From contig NC_092568.1 of assembly GCF_037975245.1 (NCBI RefSeq), positions 32,150,501 through 32,214,500 of the forward strand: a DNA stretch of 64,000 nt, in the 5' to 3' direction. Under the pieces are notes generated by a model. It searched no databases. It had not been told where the DNA came from and was given only the letters and a program-made list of their open reading frames with translations. The translations under genes and the position numbers were made by a program. Positions within the stretch are counted from its first letter, which is position 1. Every line of letters starts with the position of its first letter. Of the stretch, positions 24,180 through 36,625 are shown piece after piece. This DNA is from Apostichopus japonicus. Lineage: Eukaryota > Echinodermata > Holothuroidea > Aspidochirotida > Stichopodidae.

Positions 24180-24266
24180 AATTTTGTATTTGTATTGCAT
24201 TGCATTGTATTGTACTGTACTGTATTGAATTGTGCATTGTATTGTGTTGTATTGCATTACATTACA
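24180..24266. repeat. Five-bp periodic array (TGTATTGTACTGTAC-like)
   Basis: Imperfect ATTGT/ACTGT pentamers over about 85 bp. Its reverse complement (CAGTACAGTACAATAC) has the same motif as the satellite at 6718-7215, in the opposite orientation. Confidence 0.85.
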
Positions 24267-24324
24267 ATGAACCAGGAAACATAATTTTTGAAGTATCTTA
24301 TTTGAATATGATGCCATTCTAAGA

Positions 24325-24515
24325 AAGTTGACATGAAGTATTCCTATCAAGAGAAGTGATCAAATAAAAACCTAGATGATGTTTCCTTTGTCATCGAACC
24401 ACAACGCATTCTTTTATTGTTGGTTCTAATATGTACCATTTAAGGCAGTTGACGATATTGCATTCCTATCAAGAGAAATGATGAAGAAACACCCCTAGAG
24501 AATGTTTCCTTTGAG
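24325..24515. repeat. Diverged tandem duplication, period ~122 bp
   Basis: The blocks aag(a/g)(a/c)agttgac, attcctatcaagagaa, and atgtttcctttg occur in the same order near 24325-24391 and 24441-24515. Confidence 0.65.
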
Positions 24516-26151
24516 CAAGTATTTGGTAGACGATATATGATCAAGATATCCTACAAGCCATTTTTTTCCAGTCTTTGTGAATCCTGCATTCTTAGAGAGT
24601 GATGCATTTTTAAGACACAGCCCATTTGTAGGTCATGCATGTTTGCATTTCACTTCTTTGAGAGGATTGTGGTCTCAGATTCCCTCCTTGTGTACATGGC
24701 CGACAACTTGTAAACAAGTACTGTTTAAATAAGTGGAGAGCTAAGTGAACTATGTGTGGGAGGCTGCTGTTAAGTGCTATTAACGTTATCTATAATATTG
24801 CAGGCTTACAATGGTGTGCATCCAAGGCTGTACTGTATTTGGTAAGATGCCAAAATTTGGACTGGTCAGAACTACTGCCAGCATCGGCAGGCATTCGTTG
24901 CCTGTCTGTGTCGTTCTATTTTCAATTATTAGGTATCAGCTGGAAAGATTGATATTGTTACCTATACAACCCTGAAATGTACACATCCAAACAGTAATAT
25001 TTTAGCTAATATAGTCTGCTGGCCCTAATGGTGTTGAAATCTGAAACAAAAATGATGATTTGAATATATGAGTATCTGAATTTCACACAGCCTTGTTTGG
25101 TATAAAAAATGACATTTTTCCTAGAGCATCTTACATTTATAGTGCTACATCTACCCTTCTGATAACAAAAGTCAAAATAAATCAGATTTTATCAAGGTTT
25201 ATTGATTTGCCATTTTACAATTTCAGTCAGTGTTATCAAAACGTTTGTTTCATTCATTCTGATTTTTTCCACGATGGTAAGCTAGGTTCATTTGATTGAG
25301 TTGCAGTTTGTTTTTCTGGCTTGGCTTATATATTTATTCAAAGACGACCAAACTAATTTCATCTTCTTCATGATCCATCGCTATTATTTCTGCTCCCATG
25401 GATGTATATTTCTTCCTCATACAGTATTGATTGTTGTCGTGAAACTCCCAGTTGAATGGCTGTTGAGCTAATAGGATGAGGCTACACTGTGTAGCGTGAG
25501 TTTTTGGGTGTAACAGAAAGCAGCAGCAGAGGGAGTGTATAATGCTGTATAATGGTTAATGTGTATAATCTATGTGTCACCATCCCCCTGGTCACATCTC
25601 TTCTCACTGACCAGGTTTAGCTTTAGCAATTAACAAGGTATTTTATACCTAACGTTGAAGTTTGCATGGAAAAGCTAGGAAACAGATATTATGGATTCCG
25701 GATGTGAATTAATATATTTTTTTGCAAAGCCATTGCTACATGTAAAATAAATATTGTACAAGCACAAAACCTGAATTTTGGGAAGGCAGATGGCATTGTG
25801 ATGTTCTATGCCAGCAAATTCCTTTGTCAAGATATCAACAGCTTTGTCAACATTGCGATGATGTGTCACATCCAACCGAATGAATTTATTTGTATTTCAA
25901 CTTTTTTGCCTAACAACCATTTGATGAATTTTTGATCCTGTGTCAACAGGTGTATATATAGTTAGTTGTCTTGTATGCAGTGTAGCCTCATGATAGGAAT
26001 TAGCTATGGGTTTGCATTGGGCAGGTATTCTTCTGGAATGAATTTTATGACATTAATTAATCAATCAATATTTAAATAGCTTTAATAATGATTCTTAAAT
26101 TACAATATTAAATTGTTTTGTTATTGTTTGGTTATTTTTTAAATCTTTCAG

Positions 26152-26259
26152 GATGAGATGAGGAAGTACCAGCGATGGATTAACGAATCTAAGGGGAAGC
26201 TGACCGTACCAGACGATCTCCATGATGCTTCACTGGAGGAAAAAATTCAACAAAATCAG
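26152..26259 (+). CDS. SYNE1: Nesprin exon 10 (spectrin helix A)
   Basis: 36 codons, phase 0 (tttcag / AATCAG|gtaatt). DEMRKYQRWINESKGKL followed by a short linker VPDDLHDASLEEK. Shortest exon in the window. Confidence 0.9.
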
Positions 26260-26475
26260 GTAATTTTTATTGCTGCTAAAATGTGGGAAATATTAGAAAC
26301 ATATTCGAAAGCATGAAAAAGCAGTCTGTGTGCTCTGCGCATGAGTGTGTATTTTGTATCACAAAGTTGTAACTTAGTGAAGGAGGAATTAAGTGAGAAG
26401 AAAAACTGGACAAGGGATGGAAGTTCAATATAATCAGTGATAAAGCTGCAAACTTCAGATTTATAAGGATCGGAA

Positions 26476-26530
26476 ATGGGATGATAATAATACTTATTTA
26501 TATAGTGCATTATACGGGCGGTCTCAATGC
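26476..26530 (-). mobile_element. Relic LINE/SINE 3' tail, minus strand
   Basis: The reverse complement reads ...atgcactatataaataagta then ATT repeats, resembling the gcgctatataa-(ATT)n tails of the other elements here. Only the end is recognisable. Confidence 0.45.
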
Positions 26531-27518
26531 GAAATGTCTGCCAGGTTTCTTCATTCTGCTCCGCTCTGTACTCTGCAATAACTGTAGTTATTTTGATTAT
26601 ACAATAAAAGTGGAAAGACAATAGCAAAAGAGGAATGTAGTAATAGGGGTGATGGTGGGGTCAGGGGAAAGTATTGTCCTTATATCAATTTTTAATGTTA
26701 CAGCTGATAAATGATACCAATTCTTTATCTGTCAAAACTGACAAAGGCAGGTGATCATAATTAATCCTATTATAAATATTACAACGATATTTGAGAACCC
26801 TGGATGGTGTAGAATCATTTCTGTATTCAAAATTCAGGGAAATTATTAAGCAATTGTCATGATTATGCAGTGGTAATGGACATCATCTATAGTTGGTTGC
26901 AGTGCTTTTTCCTTTTTTGGGGGATAATCTTTTTAAAATTTTTGTTTTAAATTTGTATAACTATAAATAAAAACAAAAGGGAATGAAAATGAGTCTGCTT
27001 TTGCTGCTTTGTGACTATGGTTACATTTGAATTAGTTAGAGAAACAAGGCTGTTTTCTTCAAACGTAGATAATGTGATCTTAATGGCGGTTAACAAGTTG
27101 CTTGATTAACTATTTCATTTGCATTTTTTGTTTTTTAAACCAAAACTTTTTTCACAGGTAGAAGAATATTTAATTAACAACAGCAACAAACTCGCTAACA
27201 CATAGTCAGATATAGTTTGCAAACAGCAAATATCAAAAGCACACCTTGCTATTAAAGAAAAATATAAACAAAATGATGTTACCCTTCAATGAGCATGGTA
27301 CTTTAGAAGGGGGCTTTGTTACAAGTTTGTCTCGAGAAATACAGTAACAGGACTAAAGATTTATAATTCCATTTAATTGGCAACATCAATTTTTTTTGGG
27401 CCAGACAAGATTAGGTAAAATAAATATCTCACTTGATACGAAGGCAGAGATCATATTTTCACCAGAATAGTACAAAATCTGGAAAAACTTAAAATGAAAC
27501 CTTAGGTATATAGTAGAT

Positions 27519-27908
27519 ATGACATGTTACTACTCAACATATGTACATTGGTTTAAATTTGGTTTGTTACCATTACGAAACATGAAACTATTAGACACTC
27601 CTTATACTCCAACTCGCACACTTCGTTCCTCCAACAAACTGTTTTTAACTGTTCCAAAACCACGATTGAAGAACTATGGTTACAGAAGCTTCCAATACTC
27701 TGGGTCTTATCTCTGGAACAAGTTACCAGATCACATTCGAACATGCTATAAACTTTCTACTTTCAAAAGTCTACTTAAGACCCATTTTTTCACTTGTTCT
27801 TTTGTAAATTAATTTACTTTCTTTGTAAAGCGCTTTGAGCAGTAACTTTTGTTTACTGATTTGGCGCTATATAAGTCTCATTTATTATTATTATTATTAT
27901 TATTATAA
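27519..27908 (+). mobile_element. 3' end of an L2/CR1-like non-LTR retrotransposon (C-terminus of reverse transcriptase)
   Basis: The frame from 27519 to a stop at 27810 ends with a typical LINE C-terminus: TPYTPTRTLRSSNKL, VPKPRLKNYGYRSFQYSGSY, LWNKLPDHIR and FKSLLKTHFF. It is followed by a 3' UTR, aaagcgctttgagcag ... ggcgctatataagt, and an (ATT)n tail at about 27888-27906. The body is 5'-truncated, as usual for LINE insertions, and the remaining frame is intact. The clade (L2/CR1-like) is from general familiarity with such termini. Confidence 0.88.
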
Positions 27909-30429
27909 AACTCCATAACTAAGTCTACTGGAAACGTTAACTGAAATTAGAGTTTCTCATTAAACAGTTGTCGTCATAAACAGGACGATAACACTACATT
28001 GAAATAATATATAAGCATATTTGTAAAACTTAAGTCCACCATCCCTTAATTTAGGCCAAAATGGAATCATTTTTGATGGAAATTGAGAAGAATCGCATCT
28101 GCTTTATTCCTCTTTTGCAACCATCCATAAATTTCCAATCTGTGTGTATTGCATGATCTAATGTGATGTTTCTTTTCCCCATTTTCATGTTGATGTGTCT
28201 AGCTCTTGGTTACAAATTTGGAGGTTAGACCAACTTTTATCTTCCTCTTTTAGATGCGAAGCATTAGTGCCCCATTTTTAGTGCCACTCTTTTTTCTCAG
28301 CTTTGCTTCTGTATTTTTTCTTCTTTTTTTTACGATATTTTCTTCGTTGGCTTGTAAGTCATTGCTTCTAGATGTGCAGCAAATTGTGTTTCATTTTGCA
28401 TGAGATTTTAAGACTGCTGTCATTAAGTAGTTTCCATTCACTAGTCAGCAGAATGTTTGTGATAATAAATATATTTATCCTGACAGTGATTCCAGGTAGC
28501 AAAGCCACTGTGCTAAATATTTATCCTCAGGGAATTTGGAACAGTGTTTGTCTGGTTTCATATAGACATGGTTATACACTTTTCGTGGAAAATCAGAAAA
28601 AATTCTGTCATTGATTTCAAAGTTAAACTAAAAAACTTGCGCTCGGCTTATCACAATATTTGCTTTCATTTGTATAAATTGCGTGTAGATCAACTCCCAA
28701 AGACTTTCTTAGTAATCACAAATGAATGGAAGCCAATAGAGTATTTAATGGTTCTACCAGTAGGCTGTAAACATATGTTATTGCATGTTGCAAGTGGGGA
28801 AAGTAAATAAAACTAGAGTATAAAGCAATGAAACAGTAAGAAAAAGAAGAAAAGAGCATAACTTTAAAACGACCTTTGCCCAGAACATGAAATGCTCCAC
28901 TGCTTGCCTAAAAGGTGGAACGTTCTTTGATGCAACAACAGTCACCTTTGATACCTTTGATAGTTTTCTGAGTATAAATAAAGCTTCCTTCTATGCATGG
29001 TTACAGTGCAAATAGATAGAGTCCTGTTTCTCAAAATTTGGCTGGGTTAAAATATGACATCACCGTACACACCTGAAACAATTTCTGTTTGAAACATCGC
29101 TGTACGTCATTGTGATCTTGTCTCGTCCATTTATGAGATATGCTAAGCTGAAGATTCAATTGATAGCAGTTCCCACCAAGATGTCACATCTCGATGTGTC
29201 TACTAATATCTGTATAAGGCATTGGCTACTATTATTCTTTTACTCTTTGGAAAGTCTTTTAATAAAGACTAAAGTGAAGTCTCAACTTTCTTGAAATGAA
29301 GTCTATAAGTATCTTTATTTTGCTAAATAACAAAGGAATAATGAGTTTTTAGTTCTTTTTTCTTTTTTGTGTGTATGTGCATTGTATTACTTCTGGTGGT
29401 GATGTCATTTTGCTGTAAGATCTATTTTGCACCATGGAGTCTCCTTTTCAAGGCAGAAGTATTGTAAAATGGTTTCCCTTTACTCTGTATTTGTTAAAAA
29501 ATGCATTTTCCCTAGTATCGTTACGAGAGATCATTAAATTAAGACTTTATTGGATAATTTAGGGATTCATTAAAGTACCACAGATCAAGCTATTAGGCCT
29601 ACACTTCATCCTATCATATTAAAGTAGACCATATTGCATTTGTATTCTAGAGATCCATCTTGCTGTCATTCTACTATTACTATGGTATGCCCCTTTGTGG
29701 TAGCTTTATAATTGCAGATATATTTAGTAAGATTGATGTTTGTAAAATTGCTCAAAATATCATCCCATTTATCCATAGCTATTAAAAAAAACAGAGTGAA
29801 TTTTGTAATCGTACATGATATATGCCATAGTATTTGATAAGCTCTGAGCATATTAATATATGTTGCTAAGGGAGAAAGCTATAAGCCTGAATTAATAAAA
29901 TGCATCATCTGAAAAAAAAAGCAGATCTTGACAACTTGAATTTCTCGATTGCTTGCCAAAAAGGTGAATCTTATTTGACAAAACAGCAGTCATCTACCAA
30001 CCTCCATTCAAATGACTAAAAATATTACAATATATTTAAACTGTATTATTTGTAAAATTATAAAATGTATTTATAGTATGACCTTTTGTCTTGAACACTG
30101 ATCAATTGAAATGTCATCCAGTCTAATAATAGCTAAATTAGTGAAATTCATTGAAAAGTTGAAAGTTATATCGACTATTCAAGGGCCGATGAGGTAACCC
30201 ATTCTTCCTGTCTGGTTAAAGATTAAAACTGTGTTGTCATAATCTATGGAGAAATTTGTGTCAATTTTTAACAACTTTATAATATGAAAGTGTTTAATTT
30301 TGCTTGTTTTGTATTCGTCATGCTTTTTCATCCACTGAACCATTACACAGGTGCTGTTCCATTTCTCTTTTAGTTGTCGAATTTCATTTCTTTTACCCCC
30401 TGCACAATTTTTTATCATTTTAATTCATC

Positions 30430-30652
30430 ATTTCACAAAGCACCCTGGCATATAGGGAGTTTAAAGTATGTTGACCCTACGAAATTCATCAGCTTGGCTC
30501 TATGTAATAGAATGTCAACTTGACCTTCCTGGTGATTGGGATTTGTCATTTAATCCATGCAGAACATTTTTCCTAATAAGCGGCTCGTAGTTAGATTAGC
30601 CTTAATTGATACTTTCTTTCATGCAAATAAAGTCTGATTGATTGATTGATAG
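30430..30652 (+). mobile_element. Possible LINE 3' end with (GATT)n tail
   Basis: Ends ...catgcaaataaagtctgattgattgattgat, a polyadenylation-like signal followed by a tetranucleotide tail, as in several non-LTR retrotransposons. No coding remnant is recognised, and the left border is arbitrary. Confidence 0.35.
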
Positions 30653-31492
30653 CTTATCAATGAAACAAACATTTTGGCATGTCACTTTTCTCCCTAGACT
30701 CTCACCCTTTTTTCCACTCTGCCCTTGAATACATAATAATGTTTGTTTTGTAATCAGCAAAGATGTAGAGATAATATTGATAATGTCTTTAACCCTCTCA
30801 TTGCCACATAAAGGGCTGTAACCTTAAATAAACATGTGAGTGAGATGTTACCAAACCCCAAGTGGACATATTTTGTGATCAACAAAACTTTTAAAATGAA
30901 GAAAGATTGAGTATTTACGTCACTATCAAGAAGAGTTTACTTGATGATGAGAATAGCATTAAAGCACATAGTTTTTGTAGCAACCTTATCTCGATTTATG
31001 AAGAGAAAAGAATGGAGAGATAAGATGTATCTCCTCGCCTCTCATCTCCTCCTCATCTCCCCTCTTCTTCACGTTTTTTTCCTTATGACTTCATTATCAC
31101 TATCATTACAGGTTTGTGCAGTTTCCAGACTGTGTAAATACTTTTCTGTAAACATATTGTAACAGGTGGTGTGAGAGATATCAAAACGTGCCATTAGCAG
31201 TGTATTCACAGTCACATCTTATATGGACTGGGAAAGTGGTTTGGTGATTGTGCAAGCCAGATACTCTTGATAAATTGTATCTTGTGGCAAAGAGTGGACG
31301 TGATATCAACTAATGTTTCATTCAGAAGGAGCTTATAATTGCTTCCTCACGGTTTCTGGACATTTATTTTTATCTTTGCTCTTTCTTGCTTTAAAAGCTA
31401 TTTTAAAGTGTATTTAGAACCATATTTATCTTGTAGTGTGGTGAGAACATGTCTTAAAGCAATATAATTTTAATCTGTTAACATCTTCTTAG

Positions 31493-31687
31493 ATCATTGA
31501 GGAAGAAGTCCAGGAGAAGGAAGAATTGTTTCGCCAACTGATGGAGCAAGGCGAAAGTTTGCTGTCGCAAGACCCCCTCAACACTGGATTATCCAATGAG
31601 ATCACAGCATTACAAACAGGATGGGAGGAGCTTATTAGACTGCTCAACTTTCGAAGAAATCAGCTTACCAGAGCAAAGATTGTCAAG
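31493..31687 (+). CDS. SYNE1: Nesprin exon 11 (spectrin helices B-C)
   Basis: 65 codons, phase 0 (cttcttag / GTCAAG|gtaaga). IIEEEVQEKEELFRQLMEQ, GESLLSQ, then GWEELIRLLNFRRNQL, the helix-C signature. Confidence 0.93.
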
Positions 31688-32627
31688 GTAAGATTTAAGT
31701 TAGGGTAACTTCACTAACATTTTGGATCATATTTTTCTGCTTTCCTTAAATTTCCTTTTACTTTCCGGCAAAAATCTGATATTGTTATTTCAATTTTCCA
31801 ATTTTCATCCTCCTTTTCCAAAATGAAAAGTTCTGAAAAGTCTTAATTTGTTGTTTCTGTCTGTGCTGCCATGCATACCATCTGTCTTTAATGTATCTCA
31901 ATAATTTACCTGTTTTTGCAATATTCCTTGGTTGTCAAAAGTAATTTGTCGATGTTTATTTATAATTAATAATTTAATAAAAGACGCTGCAAAAATATGC
32001 TGAATTCCTGCCTAGTTCATTACGATGTGACCTTGGGCAAGATGCTTTATCTCACTTGCCTCTCTCCACCCAGGGGTTAAATGGGTACCTGTGAGGTAAC
32101 TTGTTATTGGGCGCAGTATATAACTGCTGCCAACTGGTGGGATTGTCTCTGTGACAGGTTATCATTGACCAGGGGTAACATATCATCTGTAAAGCACTTT
32201 GAGACCTATCACTGGTATAAAGCGCTATATAAAAAATAAAAAACAATAAAAATCAGGGCTACATATCATTATTTTCATTGATGATGTTAAAACATGTAGA
32301 TTTATACGTTACTTTGAGACGTTACTTCTTAATGATTTTGCAACACAATTAAGTGGATAGCAGGTAATGTAGTACTGCTGTCAAATAAAGGGGGAAAAAA
32401 TTAGAAATGTAATTCTATGATTCCATTCTGCTTCTTCATTGTGTTGTAAAACATCAACAGGAGCTTACAAAGTTTTGTGTAATTACATCTTTTGAATATC
32501 CTTCTGCACAATCCAAGGAGAATATAGATTACATCATTGTATTAACATCATTGGTTTTCAATGATGTATGCTTCACAAAATTAATTATTTTCATGTCCTG
32601 CATTTGGTTGATTATTTTCCCCCTCAG
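31688..32627 (+). other. Intron 11
   Basis: gtaaga...cctcag, phase 0. Contains a SINE fragment (32010-32255); nothing else seen. Confidence 0.85.
32010..32255 (+). mobile_element. SINE fragment with gcgctatataa tail
   Basis: Shares the block ccttgggcaag ... tgcctctctccacccaggg ... aaatgggtacctgtgaggtaac with the reverse complement of the SINE at 37894-38270. It ends with aaagcgctatataaaa and an A-rich tail. The tRNA-like head is missing. Confidence 0.8.
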
Positions 32628-32753
32628 GATCAGTACCATAAGATTCTCCAGGATTACATGGACTTTCTGGACACAGCAGAGCAGAAGCTGACCCAGACAG
32701 ACATATCGGCAACTAGCGCAGCTAACCTTGAAGAACAACTCAAAAAACACAAG
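32628..32753 (+). CDS. SYNE1: Nesprin exon 12 (spectrin helix A)
   Basis: 42 codons, phase 0 (cctcag / CACAAG|gtacac). DQYHKILQDYMDFLDTAEQK; Phe replaces the usual Trp of helix A. Confidence 0.92.
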
Positions 32754-33595
32754 GTACACCACATTCCCTTATATCAATTCTCCTTGTGTTCACCTTGCTC
32801 ATTAACCTGTCTGTATTCTGTGTGTGTTTTTGTCCCTTCTGTTACTGTTACTTGTCATTTAGCCTTTGAAGAAGATCCTGCTAGGATCAAAACGTCAGGC
32901 CAACTTACTTTTACACATTGTCCTACACAGGCTCTCTAGTGGATAAGCAGTTTGCTACCAGTTTTATTTTGTTTTGATCAATTCATGGCAACAGATTAAT
33001 TACTTCCTTCTGTAGATGCTATCATGTTTGGTATTTTCTGGGTATGACATGAAATTTGTCAAAATTGGTAAATTAAAGTCATTTAACTGTAGAAGGATTC
33101 AAACTAGATTTTTTTTTCCCCTTCTATTTTTGCTGAATAAGTGTCACAAAAGTTACTCAAACTAGAAATATATCAGTTTTTTTTTTTCTTTTGGTAGATT
33201 ATTGTGAAAATATTTAGTACCTATTACTAAGCAGCAGCCTACGGGGATTTTCACAGCACATATACGAAAAGATCTAAAATAAATGTGTCTTTAAAACCTA
33301 AGTTGAAACTGTTTATGTTTACCAGTAATTACCAGCTGATTACATCTCTTGGGGAAGCTAGCTGATTCAGTATACGAGCATAAGGACCACATAGGGCAGC
33401 CACAAAGGCAGTAAGGAACAATAAACTAATGTAAGCAGTGAAAAGTCACTGCACTTTCTGTAAAGTGTACTAGGGTTTTATCATGATAATGAGCTGCAAC
33501 CAACCTTGAAAGAACCCTTTGAAGACATGTTCTCCATTACTTTGTTGTAAAATGCGATTTCTTTGTTTCAAATTCCATCATTTCTTCTCATTCAG
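32754..33595 (+). other. Intron 12
   Basis: gtacac...ttcag, phase 0. Carries a 39-bp hairpin motif (32862-32900) also found inverted at 49021-49060. Confidence 0.85.
32862..32900 (+). repeat. Dispersed hairpin motif, copy 1
   Basis: Outer 4-bp stem gcct/aggc, inner stem gatcc/ggatc around tgcta, with gaaga and aaaacgtc between them. Matches the reverse complement of 49021-49060 with a few changes, and similarity continues downstream (ggcc..cttttacacat). Probably a retroelement fragment. Confidence 0.6.
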
Positions 33596-33898
33596 GAGTT
33601 CTTTAGTGACTTGGATACCCACCACATCCTGATAGAATCCATCGCTCAGAAGGCAGATGCTCTTACTCAGCAACTTTTCGACCAGCAGAGAAAAAATCTC
33701 GACCAGAGAAACAGGAACATTCTAGCCAAGGCTACGGTCAAAGGTCATTTGTTGGAGGGCCTGGTCAATGAATGGAAACTGCTGGAGCGGAGCATGAAGG
33801 AATTAAAGAACTGGTTGGGACACATAGAGATGCAGGTACCAAGCAGCATCAGTGATGATACACAGGAAAGTGTACAGAAGGCCATACACAAATACCAG
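33596..33898 (+). CDS. SYNE1: Nesprin exon 13 (spectrin repeats)
   Basis: 101 codons, phase 0 (ttcag / TACCAG|gtgaga). EFFSDLDTHHILIESIAQKA, corresponding to human KFFQGLESHMVLTET as recalled; then LLEGLVNEWKLLERSMKEL and helix A LKNWLGHIEMQVPSSI. Confidence 0.95.
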
Positions 33899-34385
33899 GT
33901 GAGAAGTTAGGCCCACTGGTGGGTCTTTGGAGCCTCACAAGAGGGGGAGAATACAGCCCCTGGGCCCAGGAAAGTGTAGAGGGGACCAGGAGAGTGTAGG
34001 TTGACTAATATTGTGTTCTCATTTTGATAATATACTTCAGGAGAATATAGATATAGAAAGGGCCTGGTGACATTATTGTTCCCGAGACCTATAACCTGTC
34101 TCTCAACACCTCGGTGAGGTCATGCCAATATACAGATATACCATGTGTGTGCAAGTGCACAAGAAGTGAAGAATTAATTGGGTTAGGTATATATAGGCTA
34201 TCAGTGGTTTGCACATTGCATAGAATAGGCATGCCATGGCACTCTCAACTTGGAAATGGCCACAGTGTAATCATGGTACATTACAATCCAGCATGTGCAC
34301 AAACTGGAGGATATCTACGAGAAATGTTGAACTTGAAAGAAAGTAAATTGTCTTCAGAAGGTATCTTTCATTTCTATATCCTCAG
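33899..34385 (+). other. Intron 13
   Basis: gtgaga...cctcag, phase 0. Nothing recognised. Confidence 0.85.
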
Positions 34386-34709
34386 TCGATGAAGACTCTG
34401 CTGGGAGATCGTCAGCCTTCTCTACAGCAAATCTCAGATCGCAGTGAAAACCTCTTGGGGCAAGTCAACTCTCCTCAACTCTGTATGAAACAGAAATCCA
34501 TGATGGAGAAATGGCAGGTTCTACAAATGAGAATCAGACAAGATTTGAACTCACTGACCAAAGAGTTAGAAGTATGGAAGTCATTTGAATCTGAGGCAGC
34601 CGAACTGGTTCCGTGGTTGGACGCAGCTCAGGAGAAGGTCAGAGAGTGGAATGACCCAGAGTATCGCAAACAGATAGGTCCGGTCACGATCCAGATTGAA
34701 GAATTCAAT
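34386..34709 (+). CDS. SYNE1: Nesprin exon 14 (spectrin repeats)
   Basis: 108 codons, phase 0 (cctcag / TTCAAT|gtaagc). SMKTLLGDRQPSLQQISDRS, helix C MMEKWQVLQMRIRQDL, then helix A ESEAAELVPWLDAAQEKVRE. It aligns with human SSLNEYQPKLYQVLDDG ... SADLIHWLQSAKDRL as recalled. Confidence 0.95.
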
Positions 34710-35260
34710 GTAAGCAAAACTGTGTTTTGTCATTGCAGGAGGAATGAAAAAGGTGTTGCTAGTGGTGGTAGAGGAGGGAGGTGGGTGATAGAGGGTGGAG
34801 GGGGGGTGACAGAGGGGGTGACTGGAACAGACCGATTCTAGCTGTGTCCATAGTCAGATCAGTTCAGTTAATTCCAGTTTAAATTGTACAAAAGTTCATA
34901 AAATGGGAAATTAAAGGATAAAAATTAATGATAAAAAATTAAAAATTAAGACAGGAAATTATAACCATCAATATTAAACACTCAAGGTATTCAATTTGTC
35001 ATTGGTGGCAAGAAGAGGCTGTGGGGGATGGGTGGATGTTGAAAGACTGTTGTGTGCACAAGTTGGAAGTAAAACGTTGTAATTTGTCCATGATTAAATA
35101 CCCATTGTGTCCGTGAACGGGAGAAACAATGGCGGTAGTGGCAGCTGGTGAAATGAATCTGTCATGGTCCAGACCGTCATAGATGGTGGAAGGTAAGTTT
35201 TCGAGCAGTGCGTCTGTTATTCTCACCTAGTAAAAGCAAATCGGTTTCCTCTTTCATCAG
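34710..35260 (+). other. Intron 14
   Basis: gtaagc...catcag, phase 0. G-rich purine run at about 34765-34820; nothing else. Confidence 0.85.
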
Positions 35261-35449
35261 AAATTCCGAAAGGATGTTGATAACCATGCTTCTCTAAAGA
35301 GAGACGCTTGCATGCATGCCCACCACATGTTGAAGATGAAGAAAGTCAACACACAGCCCATCCAGTCCACTCTGAAGAATATTGAGAACAAGTGGAGTGA
35401 TCTGGAACATGAACTACCAAGACTGCAAGAGGATATTCACCAGGTGTTG
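35261..35449 (+). CDS. SYNE1: Nesprin exon 15 (spectrin helices B-C)
   Basis: 63 codons, phase 0 (catcag / GTGTTG|gtaagg). KFRKDVDNHASLKRDACMHA ... NIENKWSDLEHELPRLQEDI, matching human SELSRIDSQWTDLLTNIP as recalled. Confidence 0.94.
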
Positions 35450-35668
35450 GTAAGGAAACCACTTCTTTAAGCTGCCTGTGATCTTGCAGAAATGCAGAAA
35501 TTATTGAACAATGTGATAAATCTAAATGAAAGGTAAAAAAAAAGGATTGTTACAGTTAGGCAAGATCTTGTTATGTATAACAGCTCCTTGGGATCATCAA
35601 TTGTTTACAATGATAACAGATCTTTGATAGCACGTTTCGATAGATAGATATTCTATTTTCTTCTGCAG

Positions 35669-35806
35669 AATGATAACTTACCTCACAGAGTAGCAATGAA
35701 GGAACTGTTAGCCTGGATTGAACAACTGACTAAGGTCCTTGATAAACTAGAAGCCAAAGATAATGCCACACTGCAAGATGTGAAAGACCACCTACAGACA
35801 TACAAG
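35669..35806 (+). CDS. SYNE1: Nesprin exon 16 (spectrin helix A)
   Basis: 46 codons, phase 0 (ctgcag / TACAAG|gtaggg). NDNLPHRVAMKELLAWIEQL ... DVKDHLQTYK, aligning with human LPSRHAISEVMSWISLME. The preceding intron (35450-35668, 219 bp) is the shortest in the window. Confidence 0.94.
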
Positions 35807-36292
35807 GTAGGGTATTGTGTGTTGGTTTAACAATCTGAAGTCTGTTACATTGATTAGGACATGGATGTTCTTCAATGCAGAGCATTATCAATGCAGTTTA
35901 TTGTTTCAAAATACTTTTCTTTGACCCATCAGAAGACCCATGCTTAGCCATCACTTGTTTTGTGTTAAATTTACTTCAGCAGCTGTTTACCTTATGCAGA
36001 AATTACTTATGCATTTTTGCCAACCGTTCGCACCCAACATAGTCAGACAGCCTGAAACACTTTCACAGTGACAAGGGATCCCACCCTAGCTGAGACACCA
36101 GGAAGTTTGGGCCCAAGAATCTGCCCATTCTATTGCTGTGACTAATGTGCAAACCAATCTATTTACATGTTAAATACTACCCTTCTTTCAGACACGCATT
36201 GACAGATTCACTTGTTATGTTTAACAGTAAAATGTATAAAATCTCTCAAAGGGCAGATACCTTCTATACGTCTTTACCTTTCAATTCTGTAG
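35807..36292 (+). other. Intron 16
   Basis: gtaggg...ctgtag, phase 0. Nothing recognised. Confidence 0.85.
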
Positions 36293-36625
36293 GGATACAA
36301 GGTTGACATGAACACCAAGATGCTCACCGTGGAGTTTGTGAACCAATCGGCATCCAACATGAGCCAGAACCTGATGGGTAAGAGGTATGACAAGACGGAC
36401 ATGGCCGAGCTGCTGGGCAACATGAACCGGGAGTGGCAGCTTCTTCACAGCAGGATCAACGACGGACAGAAACGCACCGAGCAGCTACTGGACAGATGGA
36501 ACGAGTTTGAAAGGGAGCTCGAGGAATTGGAAAAATTTATGGAAGAGGAGAATAACAAACTGCAGAGACATGATGGCAAAGTCGGTCAGGTTGCATATGT
36601 CATGCAGGTGCTGAATGTGTGCCAG
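36293..36625 (+). CDS. SYNE1: Nesprin exon 17 (spectrin repeats, diagnostic for SYNE1)
   Basis: 111 codons, phase 0 (ctgtag / TGCCAG|gtaggt). GYKVDMNTKMLTVEFVNQSA and DKTDMAELLGNMNREWQLL match human GFKIDINCKQLTVDFVNQSV and DKTDFAEQLGAMNKSWQIL closely, which makes this the clearest identification in the window. It ends with ELEELEKFMEEENNKLQ and a short linker. GC-rich relative to its neighbours. Confidence 0.97.

Larger units (their letters stand above)
23844..26151 (+). other. Intron 9
   Basis: gtaaaa...tttcag, phase 0. Contains an ATTGT/ACTGT five-bp array (24180-24266) and a diverged 122-bp-period duplication around attcctatcaagagaa (24325-24515). 24.6-26.1 kb holds nothing recognised. 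Confidence 0.83.
26260..31492 (+). other. Intron 10 (5.2 kb)
   Basis: gtaatt...cttag, phase 0. Contains a short retroelement-type tail near 26476-26530 on the minus strand, a LINE 3' end (27519-27908), and a (GATT)n-tailed stretch ending near 30652. A loosely similar pair of ~60-bp segments (near 28905 and 29935) may be old dispersed repeats. The remainder has no recognised content. Confidence 0.82.
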
